From: Nilaparvata lugens
Lineage: Eukaryota > Arthropoda > Insecta > Hemiptera > Delphacidae
Direction: 5' to 3'
Length of the DNA: 64,000 nt
Assembly (NCBI RefSeq): GCF_014356525.2
Contig: NC_052505.1
Location: forward strand, 13,247,098 to 13,311,097
Position 1 is the first letter of the stretch; every line of letters begins with the position of its first letter. The position numbers were made by a program, and so were the translations under genes. The notes beneath the pieces are model-generated. The model saw only the letters and a list, made by a program, of their open reading frames with translations, was not told the DNA's origin and searched no databases. Shown piece after piece: positions 23,981 through 35,935 of this stretch.

Positions 23981-24785
23981 AGAGAAATTCCAAACGGTTG
24001 ACTTGAATCTTATACCTCACTTCGCACGGTCAATGATTGAATAACAAGATTTGATGCTCACATTTGCATATGACAGGAATAATGTCCATTTTCTGTGTCA
24101 AGCAGAAAAGAGGCCGGTGAAATATTCTACACGAAAACCACCTACTGACATGGTCCCTCTATTAAGCCCTCCGAAAACCCTACTGAATGCTAATTGGCCT
24201 CTGTTCTTGCTAACAAAGGCCTAACTTCCATATTACAGGCATATACTGCTTTTGGGCATTTACTAGTTAGCTTACGCTCCTCTATGCAATTTGAAGTGTC
24301 CATCAGCTTACAATAAAATTAACCAGTTTTTTGCTGACAAATAATACGCTTTATTCACAACCACTCTGCTATGATATTAAGTGAATGAAACATAACTTAC
24401 TTTTTAGACTTTTAGGCATATGGATCGAAATTCGGGGAAGGAACAGTCTTGGCCTGATGGTTCTTCCCCAATCATTTTAATGATTTGTGTTTTGTGTATC
24501 TTCATTGAATAAATTAATAGATAAATTCCTCATAAATATGAAAAAGTATCTAGTATAATGACTGAGGAAACTCGTTGAGTACGTTTCCATGTATTTAAGA
24601 TATATATTTTTTTGTGAAACCCCATTTTGTTACTATTAGAGTTTTTGTTAGGAATTATGCAACGTATGTCATCATTATACATCCATTAATATGTATTTGA
24701 GTGGAGCTTACCTTCAATAATAGAAGATCAGTATAAGATTGATGCACAGAATTTCAAACAGTAACAATGTGGTGGAAATTTCGAG

Positions 24786-25738
24786 TAGCCTAACCTCCTA
24801 GTCGTGACCCTATTTTTTTCTGACGTTAGTCGTGACACTGGGTCCCAGGGTCGCACTCCTTTCATATTGAATATTTCAATATATTTTAAGATATAATGTT
24901 ATTCTATGATTCTTATATGTCAAAGGGTTATTGATGAACGCATTGAGCACTTATGTGAAGCAGAAATCGATCTTAATTATAATTATAAAAATAAATTTGT
25001 GAAACCTTGAATTTTTAGGGTAGTGAAAAGTAACGTTTGGTTATTATTTTATATAAAGTGAACAAAAAATTATTGTGATGAATACTATGATGACATGCAA
25101 CACTACTGGAAAGATGGGAAAAAATTGGAAGGTCATAGTTCTCAGGGTAGTTTTTACCCTACCCTCAATTCCATGTTGCACAATCTTTGCAAAACTTATG
25201 AAATTATAGTGATGAATACTATTAAAAATCCTAAAACCTACATGAAACACTACTAGAAGAATTAAAAATATATAAGGTCTCATAAAGTTCAATTTTAGGG
25301 GAGGTTCAGTATTCCTGGGATCACCTGAAGTTCATTGGTTTCACTATCATCCCACTCAAGGTCAGTATTCTTATCTTGAACTATGAATCTGTATTTAGCA
25401 TCACTAATGTCATTGAAATAGAGATCTAGAAGTCAATTTGTACATTCTTCGGAATCTCTGTTCAAAATAAACATATTGACTGCTTGGTTCCAATCACTAT
25501 TGCATAAAAATGTGCATTTAAAAAAAGTTACGTTAGTCGTGACCCTTGAGTCCCTGGGACCCAGAAACGTCATTTTACGAACAAGTGACAGAGCACTAAC
25601 ACTCTACATCGAGTTTAAGTGTCTACTGGCATGAATTAAAATAGGTCACGATAGACAATAAAGCAAACGGAAGCAAAATTATAACTAAAACAAAAATTGC
25701 CCGGGTCCCTGGGACCCAGGGTCACGACTAGAAGGCTA
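24786..25738. mobile_element. 0.95-kb TIR element, non-autonomous DNA transposon
   Basis: The ends are inverted: TAGCC...CCTAGTCGTGACCC at 24786 and GGGTCACGACTAGAAGGCTA ending 25738, with TA possibly the target duplication. Subterminal copies of GTTAGTCGTGACNCT and GGGTCCCAGGGTC occur at about 24825-24855 and 25527-25570, and GTCCCTGGGACCC at about 25706. No transposase was recognised; an 82-codon minus-strand frame (25044-25292) is hydrophobic and probably fortuitous. Superfamily not assigned. Confidence 0.7.
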
Positions 25739-28410
25739 AATATCTAATTAGAAAAATACTGAGTTGATGATTCTAGCTATATTTTTGTTGGGCCAATTTA
25801 CCAGCTGAATCCATTCATTTCATGCATGAGAAAAAGAAAACAGTTCCCATTAATCGTTCGTGAAAGAACATTTTGAAAGCATGGATTTTTGCCGTAAAGT
25901 CATAGTGTTCTGAAACTGATTTTGAGAGAGAAAAATCAAAAAGTCTTGTCGTCATTCCAAGTTGATGATCAAAGAGAATACTTTCTTTCGTGCCAACGTT
26001 CCAAATATTATATTGCCTTCCCACGCCTTGAAAATGTCCTTTTTCCGAGAACACACTGGAAATACTTCACGACTACAACTTTGAGACCAACTAAGTTTCA
26101 TTTTGCTGAATTTCATGTATTATCAATTCACGCTAGAGAGTGTGAATCCTTGGAAATTCAACGTCGCAAATTATCATGGAACAGAGAAATCATGATACTC
26201 CTTTTTTGTTTACTCAACTCCAGCATGCTGAAGTTTATTTGTGAATAATTTACACTCATACAGAAAGTATAGCGGAGGGTCTTGTGTTTTCTGTATTCTC
26301 GGTTCAGGCGGATTGTTCAAAAAGCTTAGATTCCGAGAAGCTTCTCCACAGAAAGTTGACCGCTCGTCCAGATTTCCCCAGAACAGTCCCACTCTGTAGT
26401 GTCCTGGAATTTGTTTGGGAAAGTATGGCTATCCGACAACTGTGGTTGAATGAAACGCATACTGTGTGCGTGTTCGTGTATTTGCGTGTATGTGTATGTA
26501 TTTGCGCACTGTGTTCGTATGTTTGAGTATCTTGTCTTGGTCGATGAAAAACTCTCATCTCGATAGGTTAGCAAAGTACTGACCATATGGCTCGATTCGA
26601 AGTTCCTGGAGTTGCCGCAGACTAGTGGTTTTTAGGTGGTTGACAAGATTCGCAAGTGTGGATCATTGGAGATTCAACGACCCTCAAAACTCCTATCATT
26701 AACATGACAACAAATTCCAAACAGAGGAATCAAGCTACCTCTTTTAAGAGGTTTTACAAACCATTGGAGAATTGATTCCAATGATGGAAGAAATTCTGTG
26801 CCGAGTTGGTAGTATCTACACTATCAACCACTATCAAAGTTGTGATTCAACTTGTCTTTTATCAGTGGGGGATTTCTGACTAATTCAAGTGAGATTAGCT
26901 TATCGCACTATGAATAGTGTGTTGAAGCTTATAGGTGAAAAGGTTAGAGGCTTGAAAAGAATATAAATCGAGCAGAAGAAGCCCTCTCTCTCTCTTTCTC
27001 ATAACTTTGACTGGCAAATCTTGAATATGAACTCAACTATGCATTTCAAAGTACATGATTAGTAATACAGTAATAGAATTTTTAGAATTTGAAATGGTTT
27101 AAAATCATTGCCAATCCCTCAATCATCCAGTATTCAAGTGATTGAGCTCTTCTTGTACATATTTTGTTAAGGATGATATCCTTACAGTTGAACCTATTTG
27201 GGGTATATTGTCAAGTGAATGAATGACCTTATTGGATGTCTAAAAATGCAAAAAATAGTAGATGAATTCATATTGCTAAATAATCTGAATCAACTAGCTT
27301 CTAACTAAAACAGAAGATTTATGACTTTGGAAATCATTCGTCAAAAGAAGTGACTGTTGCCAAATCATAATTGAATTTTTCAATTATTTTGCACTTTTAA
27401 CGATGGAGTATTTATCCAATTTGAACTTGGAATTGTTGAAATTATTTGTTTGAGACTGAGATTTCTCTGAATTTCTATAGACAGAACTATATACTGTAGG
27501 CGGAAACCTAGTAAAGTAATGAAACACTATGAATAAGCGATAGAAAGTGACAGATGTCTCGTTCGTTCTTCATTTCGACCCAATTAACATACTTTGAAAA
27601 GAAAAAATGTGAACCTTTTGTTTTGGCGAAACAGAATGTTAATTGGACTGGAAATCTTTTTTGTAAAATGGAAACTCTCATATGGGTTGAGGATTTGAAT
27701 CATAAATGTAGAGGCTAGAGCTATTTCACAGCTTCAATTTTTCTGCAAAGACAGCAAAATTCAGTCCTAAGCCATTGATTAGCACGATGTGCAGTGGATG
27801 ATAAATTTTCGATAGAACATGGAGAATTTTGTAAGAGAAATAGTTGCTTTACCTGCCTCACAAGTTATCCCGAGGGAATGAAACCACGTAGCGTAATTCA
27901 TAACTTGTTCCAGCCCACAGGCTCTTTCTCGAAAGTGGATGTTCAAGCGTGCTGAAGCATGACGAAGCAAGAGAAAACGAGAGATACGAGAGTGTGATCA
28001 TAAAGAGGTGAAGAAAAAGAGGAATAACAGAAAGTGATTGGGTGCGAAATAAAAAGAGAGGTCGACTGTCATGAATGATTTTTGCAATCTGTTTTATGCT
28101 ATGTAAAGGTTGAAGGCAAGAGAAAGACGTCGTGGTGGTGGTGTTGCATTGTGAGGGTGAGAAGGAGTGATTGGTAGGATTCAGGAGCATGAAGGATGGA
28201 GCTAGGCAGACATTGCACTTTGTTACGTTTTCAAAAGTGGTTACGTGACTGCGAGGTTTACAAAACCTGAAAAAACCGATCCTTTTGTATTGTGAAGAGA
28301 CGAAAAAGGAATATCATCACGTAGACAGCAGCCCTGAAATATAACAAATTGTAACGATGAGAAATACTCGTAGTAGACGGATAATTTTCTTGACAAACGA
28401 AATAGGATCC
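25739..28410. other. No gene supported
   Basis: Frames up to 110 codons (27858-28190, 25922-26248) show no domain. A GT-rich stretch lies at 26455-26525 (TGTGTGCGTGTTCGTGTATT). Confidence 0.5.
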
Positions 28411-28573
28411 TTTGTACATTTCACAAGTGATGCCACGTGTATTGTTATAATTTCATTCAAAAGTAAAAAAGAATTCTAAAAACTCTGTACATTTTACAAG
28501 TGATGTACTTTGTCGAATGATGCCACGTGTATTGTTATCATTTCATTCAAAAGTGAAATGGGATTCTAAAAAA
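28411..28573. repeat. Tandem duplication with a 17-bp insertion in one unit
   Basis: GTACATTTCACAAGTGATG and GTACATTTTACAAGTGATG head two units (28411-28483, 28484-28573). Both continue TGCCACGTGTATTGTTAT and TTTCATTCAAAAGT. The second contains an extra segment including TTTGTCGAATGAT, which also occurs at 29142 and 31495. Confidence 0.85.
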
Positions 28574-29820
28574 TGTATGGATTACACTGGTTAAAAGTCA
28601 TAGAGCTAGTTGACAAGTACAAAGTTGACAAAGACCTTTAGTTGGTAAAAATATTCACTAACCTAAAAACAGAGCTTGACAGTGGAAGAAGGAATATTCA
28701 CCTACTACATATGTGAAAAAGGTAGAAAGGAATATCTGACACTTGCGAAAGCATTTGTTCAATTTAGCATACAGCATGAATAGCGCATGAATACAGAAGC
28801 TATAGAGCCTACCTGCGTTACATTTGCCGCATTTGATCCCTGGTAAACACTATGGTGATGTCCACGTTATAATGGTAAAGAAAGATAGTACAACGTTGCC
28901 GATTCTCTGCCTTGTCACAGCCTTCCATAGAGGATAGCTGATACCGGTCTGATGTGATAATAACGGTTCTTGTTTAAAATAATCAATTATATCTTATTCA
29001 TTAAAAAATATTTCTTAATGATCAGAAAATAGATTTTCACCATAATTGAGATTGAATATTCCTTCATCAATTATATTCATACATTGTTGAAAAATTTCTG
29101 GCAAAGTTGCCGAGCTGGGAAAGGATAGCGCCATCTGCTTTGTCGAATGATAAATAAGGACAGCAACACCAATGATAATCAAATACTGCCTTCATAACGT
29201 GCATCTCACTAATGATATTCCACTATAATTCCTTAGTTAAATTCGCAATTCGTTGAAAAGTTTTAAATACAAAATTGAATGATGGATACTCCGGAGAATG
29301 TAAAGCTTTGTTTTTGAAGAATTATTTTACTTGACAAAAAAAATTAAAATTAATTTTCTGACAGTATGATCTGATACAGTTATAGTAGTTGCGATTCGAT
29401 TTTACTCTGTTCATGAGTTTGAAATAATATTGATAAATTGTTGCATCCCTAGCAGCCTAACTTTTACATTTTACCAATACTGTCTTATTCCATTGAGAGT
29501 ATGGAAATTGAACTAGCTACATCCTTGGGAGTAATGAAAGAAGCCAACAAGATATAGGCGTGAGCCGGGTTTATGTAATTTGTTACTGAAGTGTGAAAAG
29601 TAGGCTTGGTGCCAAAACTTGCTTCAGCTCTCTGATAAATATAGTGTGATCGCTTACAGCTAAGTATATGAAGCTATGCTTCTATTTATCCTCTCGATGC
29701 AAACCTCAGGCAGGAACTGGAAGCTGGTCTTGCACTAGAGACCAGCGCTATGTGACAGCACAATTTTTGCGAGCCGCACTATTTTATGACCGAACATATT
29801 AGAGAATTGCCGAGGTGGCC

Positions 29821-30078
29821 TCAGATACGTGATAGTCGTCCCCCCATTTTGCAGCCTAACTCCCGTCCCTGAATAGCAGCGCTGGAAACAGTTTTGGCTC
29901 TTTGCCTACAATAAATTTCACCTTTCGTCCAGAGACTTTTCTGCTCTTGGGCCGCCGCCCCTTGGCTCCTCGCTCCAAATGGACCCATCATCGCACTACT
30001 TTTCTGCCATATGTAGAGCTGGAGCTCGATTCTTTGTTCCCTTGTCAACAACGAATTCTGCAGCAAGGTGTTCTCCAT
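29821..30078 (-). other. 85-codon open frame, copy 1
   Basis: Begins MENTLLQNSLLTREQRIELQ, ends GCKMGGRLSRI, and lies in the most GC-rich part of the duplicated unit. No domain was recognised. Compared with the copy at 32178-32432 the visible differences are one in-frame 3-bp deletion (MGG versus VG) and one synonymous CAG/CAA change at residue 7. Two frame-friendly differences are suggestive but too few to prove coding. Confidence 0.25.
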
Positions 30079-30426
30079 TTACTTATTCTTACTTCCTTTC
30101 TTGCCTGCTATTCATGCGATCCAGCCAGTTGATATGGATTGGAAATCTTTATTTCAGTTTATACTGATATAACAGTACTCATTTCAAAAGAATTTGAATT
30201 TGAATATAACGAGAACATAAGTACTCTTCAGTGTGATCAGGGAAACGATGAAAATAAATGAACAAAAAATGTGGTTCTAGTAGGTGGAACCAGAGACAAA
30301 CGTATTTCCTTTCATATCCGAATATCCTAAAAGTATTCTTTTATTTATGGTTGAACAATCAGTTTGAAAGACTTGAGGTTGATTCACAAGGAGTAGATCA
30401 AATATACATGTTATCTGAAACATTAA

Positions 30427-30500
30427 GAGCATGTTGAATTCGGAAAATTATCAAATACCACGAGAATCAATCAGAAAAGGCTTTTTTGAAAAGAGGGCTT
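30427..30500 (+). mobile_element. MITE fragment lacking its terminal repeat
   Basis: GAGCATGTTGAATTCGG, then TACCACGAGAATCAATCAGA and GGCTTTTTTG. Identical in layout to 32780-32865, but without the TGGCCCGGTTGCACA end, which was deleted here. Confidence 0.5.
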
Positions 30501-30689
30501 AGGTTAGTAAGGATACGGAAAGAAATAGTACAACTACGATTAACGTAGCTGAAATAGGAAATAATTCTACTGCATTTTTTGCAAGTGATCATTGGATAGT
30601 ATACAGCTGCGAAGACTAAGCTATAACCGATTTTTATCAACCAATCTCATTGTTATAAAGTGGAAATATAAGTAATCACAGGATGAGGG

Positions 30690-31338
30690 CCACATGTTGC
30701 TGTATGAGATTGCAAAGGTTGCACACTTTAAACTATCATCTTCTGAAATAGTTATTTGTGCAACTAGTGCGCTAAGTGACAGTTTGCTGCACCGAAAGAA
30801 ACATTTACGCACGAGGTTTAGGCGAGGGCGGGATGGTTTCTTGAGTGCAGCAGAGGAACTTCGCGCACGTTTTTCACATTAAAATTTTCCTACAGCTACC
30901 ATTGAATATGAGAAGTGGTTGATTATGGGTAAAATGATGACTGAAATCCATCGAATGTTTGTCTGTATAATTTTGTTATTAATGACGACTTTAATAATTT
31001 TGAGTAAATCTCAATTTCTACATAATTTTTCAACCAATCAATTTATGAATGAAAAAAATATTCTTAGAAATAATGAATAATTAATCATATTAAAATGTAT
31101 AATTTAATGAGTGCTCATTTTTGTTTATTTGAAAATCAGAAAAAAATAGATAGAACAAATTCACATTCAAAATACACGCCAACAATGTCAACAGCTGATT
31201 GGGATGGCTGCAAGAAAACACGCAAAGTATTAATAAGAGTACGCAAAGTAATACTTTGCGCACTAGAGCAGAAAAGTGATTCTTTGCGTTCTGTAATCAG
31301 TGCAGGAATGGTCACTTTTCAAGGTAACTGTAGGAAAA
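30690..31338 (+). repeat. Small-ORF repeat family, copy in first tandem unit
   Basis: Holds the outer block (30741-30887), an inverted-repeat end TTTTCCTACAGCTACC (about 30889), a 40-50 codon remnant beginning MGKMMTEIHRMFVC at 30928, the KSDSLRSVISAGMVTFQGN block (31270-31326) and the other end GGTAACTGTAGGAAAAA (31323-31339). Near 31240 the perfect palindrome CGCAAAGTAATACTTTGCG (arms CGCAAAGTA/TACTTTGCG sharing the centre) stands out. Confidence 0.65.
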
Positions 31339-32177
31339 AACTATTACTCAGGAAAAGATATTTCTTAATGATCAGAAAATAGATTTTCACCATAATTGAG
31401 ATTGAATATTCCTTCATCAATAAATTATATTCATACATTGTTGAAAAATTTCTGGCAAAGTTGCCGAGCTGGGAAAGGATAGCGCCATCTGCTTTGTCGA
31501 ATGATAAATAAGGACAGCAACACCAATGATAATCAAATACTGCCTTCATAACGTGCATCTCACTAATGATATTCCACTATAATTCCTTAGTTAAATTCGC
31601 AATTCGTTGAAAAGTTTTAAATACAAAATTGAATGATGGATACTCCGGAGAATGTAAAGCTTTGTTTTTGAAGAATTATTTTACTTGACAAAAAAAAATT
31701 AAAATTAATTTTCTGACAGTTTGATCTGATACAGTGTTATAGCAGTTGCGATTCGATTTTACTCTGTTCATGAGTTTGAAATAATATTGATAAATTGTTG
31801 CATCCCTAGCAGCCTAACTTTTACACATTGCCAATACTGTCTTATTCTATCGAGAGTATGGAAATTGAACCAGCTACATCCTTGGGAGTAATGAAAGAAG
31901 CCAACAAGATATAGGCGTGAGCCGGGTTTATGTAATTTGTTACTGAAGTGTGAAAAGTAGGCTTGGTGCCAAAACTTGCTTCAGCTCTCTAATAAATATA
32001 GTGTGATCGCTTACAGCTAAGTATATGAAGCTATGCTTCTATTTATCCTCTCGATGCAAACCTCAGGCAGGAACTGGAAGCTGGTCTTGCACTAGAGACC
32101 AGCGCTATGTGACAGCACAATTTTTGCGAGCCGCACTATTTTATGACCGAACATATTAGAGAATTGCCGAGGTGGCC

Positions 32178-32432
32178 TCAGATACGTGATAGTCGTCCCA
32201 CTTTGCAGCCTAACTCCCGTCCCTGAATAGCAGCGCTGGAAACAGTTTTGGCTCTTTGCCTACAATAAATTTCACCTTTCGTCCAGAGACTTTTCTGCTC
32301 TTGGGCCGCCGCCCCTTGGCTCCTCGCTCCAAATGGACCCATCATCGCACTACTTTTCTGCCATATGTAGAGCTGGAGCTCGATTCTTTGTTCCCTTGTC
32401 AACAACGAATTTTGCAGCAAGGTGTTCTCCAT
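32178..32432 (-). other. 84-codon open frame, copy 2
   Basis: Counterpart of 29821-30078, one codon shorter through an in-frame 3-bp difference near 32199. Same start and same end. No splice sites or domain are evident. Confidence 0.25.
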
Positions 32433-32779
32433 TTACTCATTCTTACTTCCTTTCTTGCCTACTATTCATGCGATCCAGCCAGTTGATATGGATTGGAAAT
32501 CTTTATTTCAGTTTATACTGATATAACAGTACTCATTTCAAAAGAATTTGAATTTGAATATAACGAGAACATAAGTACTCTTCAGTGTGATCAGGGAAAC
32601 GATGAAAATAAATGAACAAAAAATGTTTTTCTAGTAGGTGGAACCAGAGACAAACGTATTTCCTTTCATATCCGAATATCCTAAAAGTATTCTTTTATTT
32701 ATGATTGAACAATCAGTTTGAAAGACTTGAGGTTGATTCACAAGGAGTAGATCAAATATACATGTTATCTGAAACATTA

Positions 32780-32865
32780 TGGCCCGGTTGCACAAGAGCA
32801 TGTTGAATTAGGAAAATTATCAAATACCACGAGAATCAATCAGAAAAGGCTTTTTTGAAAAGAGG
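32780..32865 (+). mobile_element. MITE half with terminal TGGCCCGGTTGCACA
   Basis: Keeps the terminal motif at 32780-32794 and the central CACGAGAATCAATCAGA block. The right half is absent. The duplicate at 30427 has lost the end, so the terminal motif was present before the tandem duplication. Confidence 0.55.
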
Positions 32866-33057
32866 GCTTAGGTTAGTAAGGATACGGAAAGAAATAGTAC
32901 AACTACGATTAACGTAGCTGAAATAGGAAATAATTCTACTGCATTTTTTGCAAGTGATCATTGGATAGTATACAGCTGCGAAGACTAAGCTATAACCGAT
33001 TTTTATCAACCAATCTCATTGTTATAAAGTGGAAATATAAGTAATCACAGGATGAGG

Positions 33058-33704
33058 GCCACATGTTGCTGTATGAGATTGCAAAGGTTGCACACTTTAA
33101 ACTATCATCTTCTGAAATAGTTATTTGTGCAACTAGTGCGCTAAGTGACAGTTTGCTGCACCGAAAGAAACGTTTACGTACGAGGTTTAGGCGAGGGCGG
33201 GATGGTTTCTTGAGTGCAGCAGAGGAACTTTGCGCACGTTTTTCACATTAAAATTTTCCTACAGCTACCATTGAATATGAGAAGTGGTTGATTATGGGTA
33301 AAATGATGACTGAAATCCATCGAATGTTTGTCTGTATAATTTTGTTATTAATGACGACTTTAAAAATTTTGAGTAAATCTCAATTTCTACATAATTTTTC
33401 AACCAATCAATTTATGAATGAAAAAAATATTCTTAGAAATAATGAATAATTAATCATATTGAAATGTATAATTTAATGAGTGCTCATTTTTGTTTATTTG
33501 AAAATCAGAAAAAATAGATAGAACACACATTCAAAATACACGCCAACAATGTCAACAGCTGATTGGGATGGCTGCAAGAAAACACGCAAAGTATTAAGAG
33601 TACGCAAAGTAATACTTTGCGCACTAGAGCAGAAAAGTGATTCTTTGCGTTCTGTAATCAGTGCAGGAATGGTCACTTTTCAAGGTAACTGTAGGAAAAA
33701 ACTT
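33058..33704 (+). repeat. Small-ORF repeat family, copy in second tandem unit
   Basis: Duplicate of 30690-31338 with minor indels, including the same terminal inverted repeats and the CGCAAAGTA/TACTTTGCG palindrome near 33604. Present because the whole 2.35-kb unit was duplicated, not through a new insertion. Confidence 0.65.
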
Positions 33705-33757
33705 TTTTCAACAAGAGATAATGAAATTGATAAGACTATTACTCAGGAAAAGATAAC

Positions 33758-35793
33758 GAAATTGATAGAAAGAGAGAATAAAGAGTAGATTTTATAGAGT
33801 TATTCAAGAGATTTCAAGAGTTGTTTTCAAGAGTTCACTCTCATACATGATATATTGAGCCGGGCTCCAGCAAAGGAAAATTCATGAGTCTCGATAAAGA
33901 CTTATGATAGTAACCCGATACATTGGAAATACATGAAAAATAACAGAGAATAACTTTAGAAGAGAATCTCAAAGTAAAGAAACTTTGGATAATCTTCTTG
34001 CACAATAAGCTTGAGAATAAGCTTGTAACGTTCAAAATCCGAATGGATAAATAAAAATTCCTATTTGAAGAAATTTATAGGTCTAAGTGAAATAATAGGC
34101 TAATATCGCCAAAGATGATAATGTTAAAGATTAGATAATATCAGGCATCATGGCTAAATTGTACAACAGCCGAATAGAAATGAAAATAATTTTTGCTACC
34201 TTATAATATTATATAGAATATTGAAAATTTGAGGTTAGGCGTAAAACATCTACTGATCGGCGACCTAATGATCGACCGAGTCGCATAACGTAGAATCTGA
34301 CCAAACACCTTGGCAGAAACTTATTGTAACAAAACAGTATACAACTTGAGGAACTAAACGTTCCATGTGGCTAATTATTTTAATATAAGAAACAACCTAT
34401 AATCTGTAAAAAATTACTTTGCATGTAAAAAACATATTAAAAAACCCAAACAAAAATAATTAAATGTATTAAGGAAGTAGGAGGTTCCTAGGCGCATGAA
34501 TACTATAATAATTTGCATGCACCAATCAAATGGTAGCGATTGATAGGTGGCAATAATGAGCCGATTCAAATATATTTGTATATATTTCTACAAATGATAA
34601 GAATTTATGAGTTATTGTTGTACAGTTTATGTTCTGGATACGGCCCGAAGGCAAATAAATTATTAAAGATGTAACATAAGTAATAATTTAATAGTTTGGT
34701 ACGTTCTATTTGAGCCATGAATGGCGGAGGAACAGATTATTTAAATTTTATGTAAATTTGGAAATCGGAAATGAAAATTGTGAATTAGAAAAGAGAACTT
34801 CGACACTTGCCTGCCAACGACCACCATGAGATGTCACCAAAAATTATAGAGCGCAATATCTTACTATAACTTTAATAACTTAAAGTTAAATCGAATTTAT
34901 AAATTTTTCTCATAAGACTTTGTGATGCTAATGTAAAGCAAAAGTCATTTTAAATAATTTTTAACCCCTTGGAAGAGACGACTTCGGCTACAAATAATCC
35001 AGGACCACCAGGAGTTTGGATCACCATCAGCAGCTCATCGAAAATTCCAGCACGTGAGTGAATAATACTTGAAATAGTGATAGGGCGCCCTCAGTGCTTC
35101 GAAATGAAATAAGAATCAAAGCTAGCTCGTCGAAAGGGTTTTATAAATTAAGAATTTGGTAAAAATACTTGCGCAAGTTTAAAGATAGTATAAAAGGTAT
35201 TTTATTAGATAGTAACGAGTCAATTCATATGCCCAAGGATACATCAATCAAAGAATACTAAGTTCTAGGCTGTTAATACAATATTTATATGATCATTAAT
35301 TTCTACAATATAATTTGCGATAATATAATGTAGCTCTGATTCACTAGATGAATTGATCTATCTATTCCGTCAGGTGCCGAATCTCGCATCCTGAGATAAA
35401 AAATATTTATTATAAAGAAATCCATTGGAAACCATAGAATTTAATATAATATATTTGGATTATTAGTTTGTCAATTTATCATGCTGATTTAAGAAATTTA
35501 TATTCGAAATAGAATCATCCAAGTCGACAAGTATCAGCAAGTTGATATCGAAGCTACATGCAAATAAATGCATATGATCATGAAATGAAAGCACATGGTA
35601 GCGTTTCGTGCTATAGAACTTAAAAAATAATATTAACCTGTGATATTTTATTGATTTCGTTTCTTGTTATATTATATATTTCTGTCGCTCTACATATTTT
35701 TGTTTTGACTTATTTTTGAGATATTTGTTAATATATGTATCAAATTTTTTATGGTGTACGATTCATTCTATTCCTCAATACTATAGGATATAA

Positions 35794-35829
<36 letters not shown>

Positions 35830-35935
35830 ATAAATTATCAGTATTATTGTGAAAGCTCATGTCTGGGCCTATGAAGATTTTTAGTAAGATTATATCCTAG
35901 TAAAACCACTATCAGATTTTATAATTATTGAAATA
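33758..35935. other. No gene seen
   Basis: AT-rich, with a slightly GC-richer patch at 34960-35110 that contains no long frame. Ends with the AT microsatellite. Confidence 0.5.
35799..35826. repeat. (AT)14 microsatellite
   Basis: Uninterrupted AT dinucleotides within an AT-rich stretch. Confidence 0.95.

Larger units (their letters stand above)
29008..31357. repeat. 2.35-kb tandem duplication, first unit
   Basis: Starts at ATATTTCTTAATGATCAG and is followed directly by a second copy at 31358. The units differ by scattered substitutions and a few indels. The first unit lacks about 35 bp near its end (present at 33703-33737) and a 15-bp TGGCCCGGTTGCACA segment near 30426. The junction shares ATA with the left boundary. 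Contents: a GC-richer 0.5-kb stretch with an 85-codon minus-strand frame, a MITE fragment, and one copy of the small-ORF repeat family. Confidence 0.95.
31358..33757. repeat. 2.4-kb tandem duplication, second unit
   Basis: Second copy of 29008-31357. It keeps features lost from the first unit: the MITE end TGGCCCGGTTGCACA at 32780 and the CTTTTTTCAACAAGAG stretch at 33703. It is therefore the better guide to the ancestral sequence. Its right end matches the first unit through GGAAAAGATA near 33757. Confidence 0.95.

Noticed and set aside
25044..25292. 82-codon hydrophobic minus frame as a membrane protein
   Set aside because: Lies inside the TIR element in AT-rich DNA, where I/F/V-rich frames occur by chance; no second signal.
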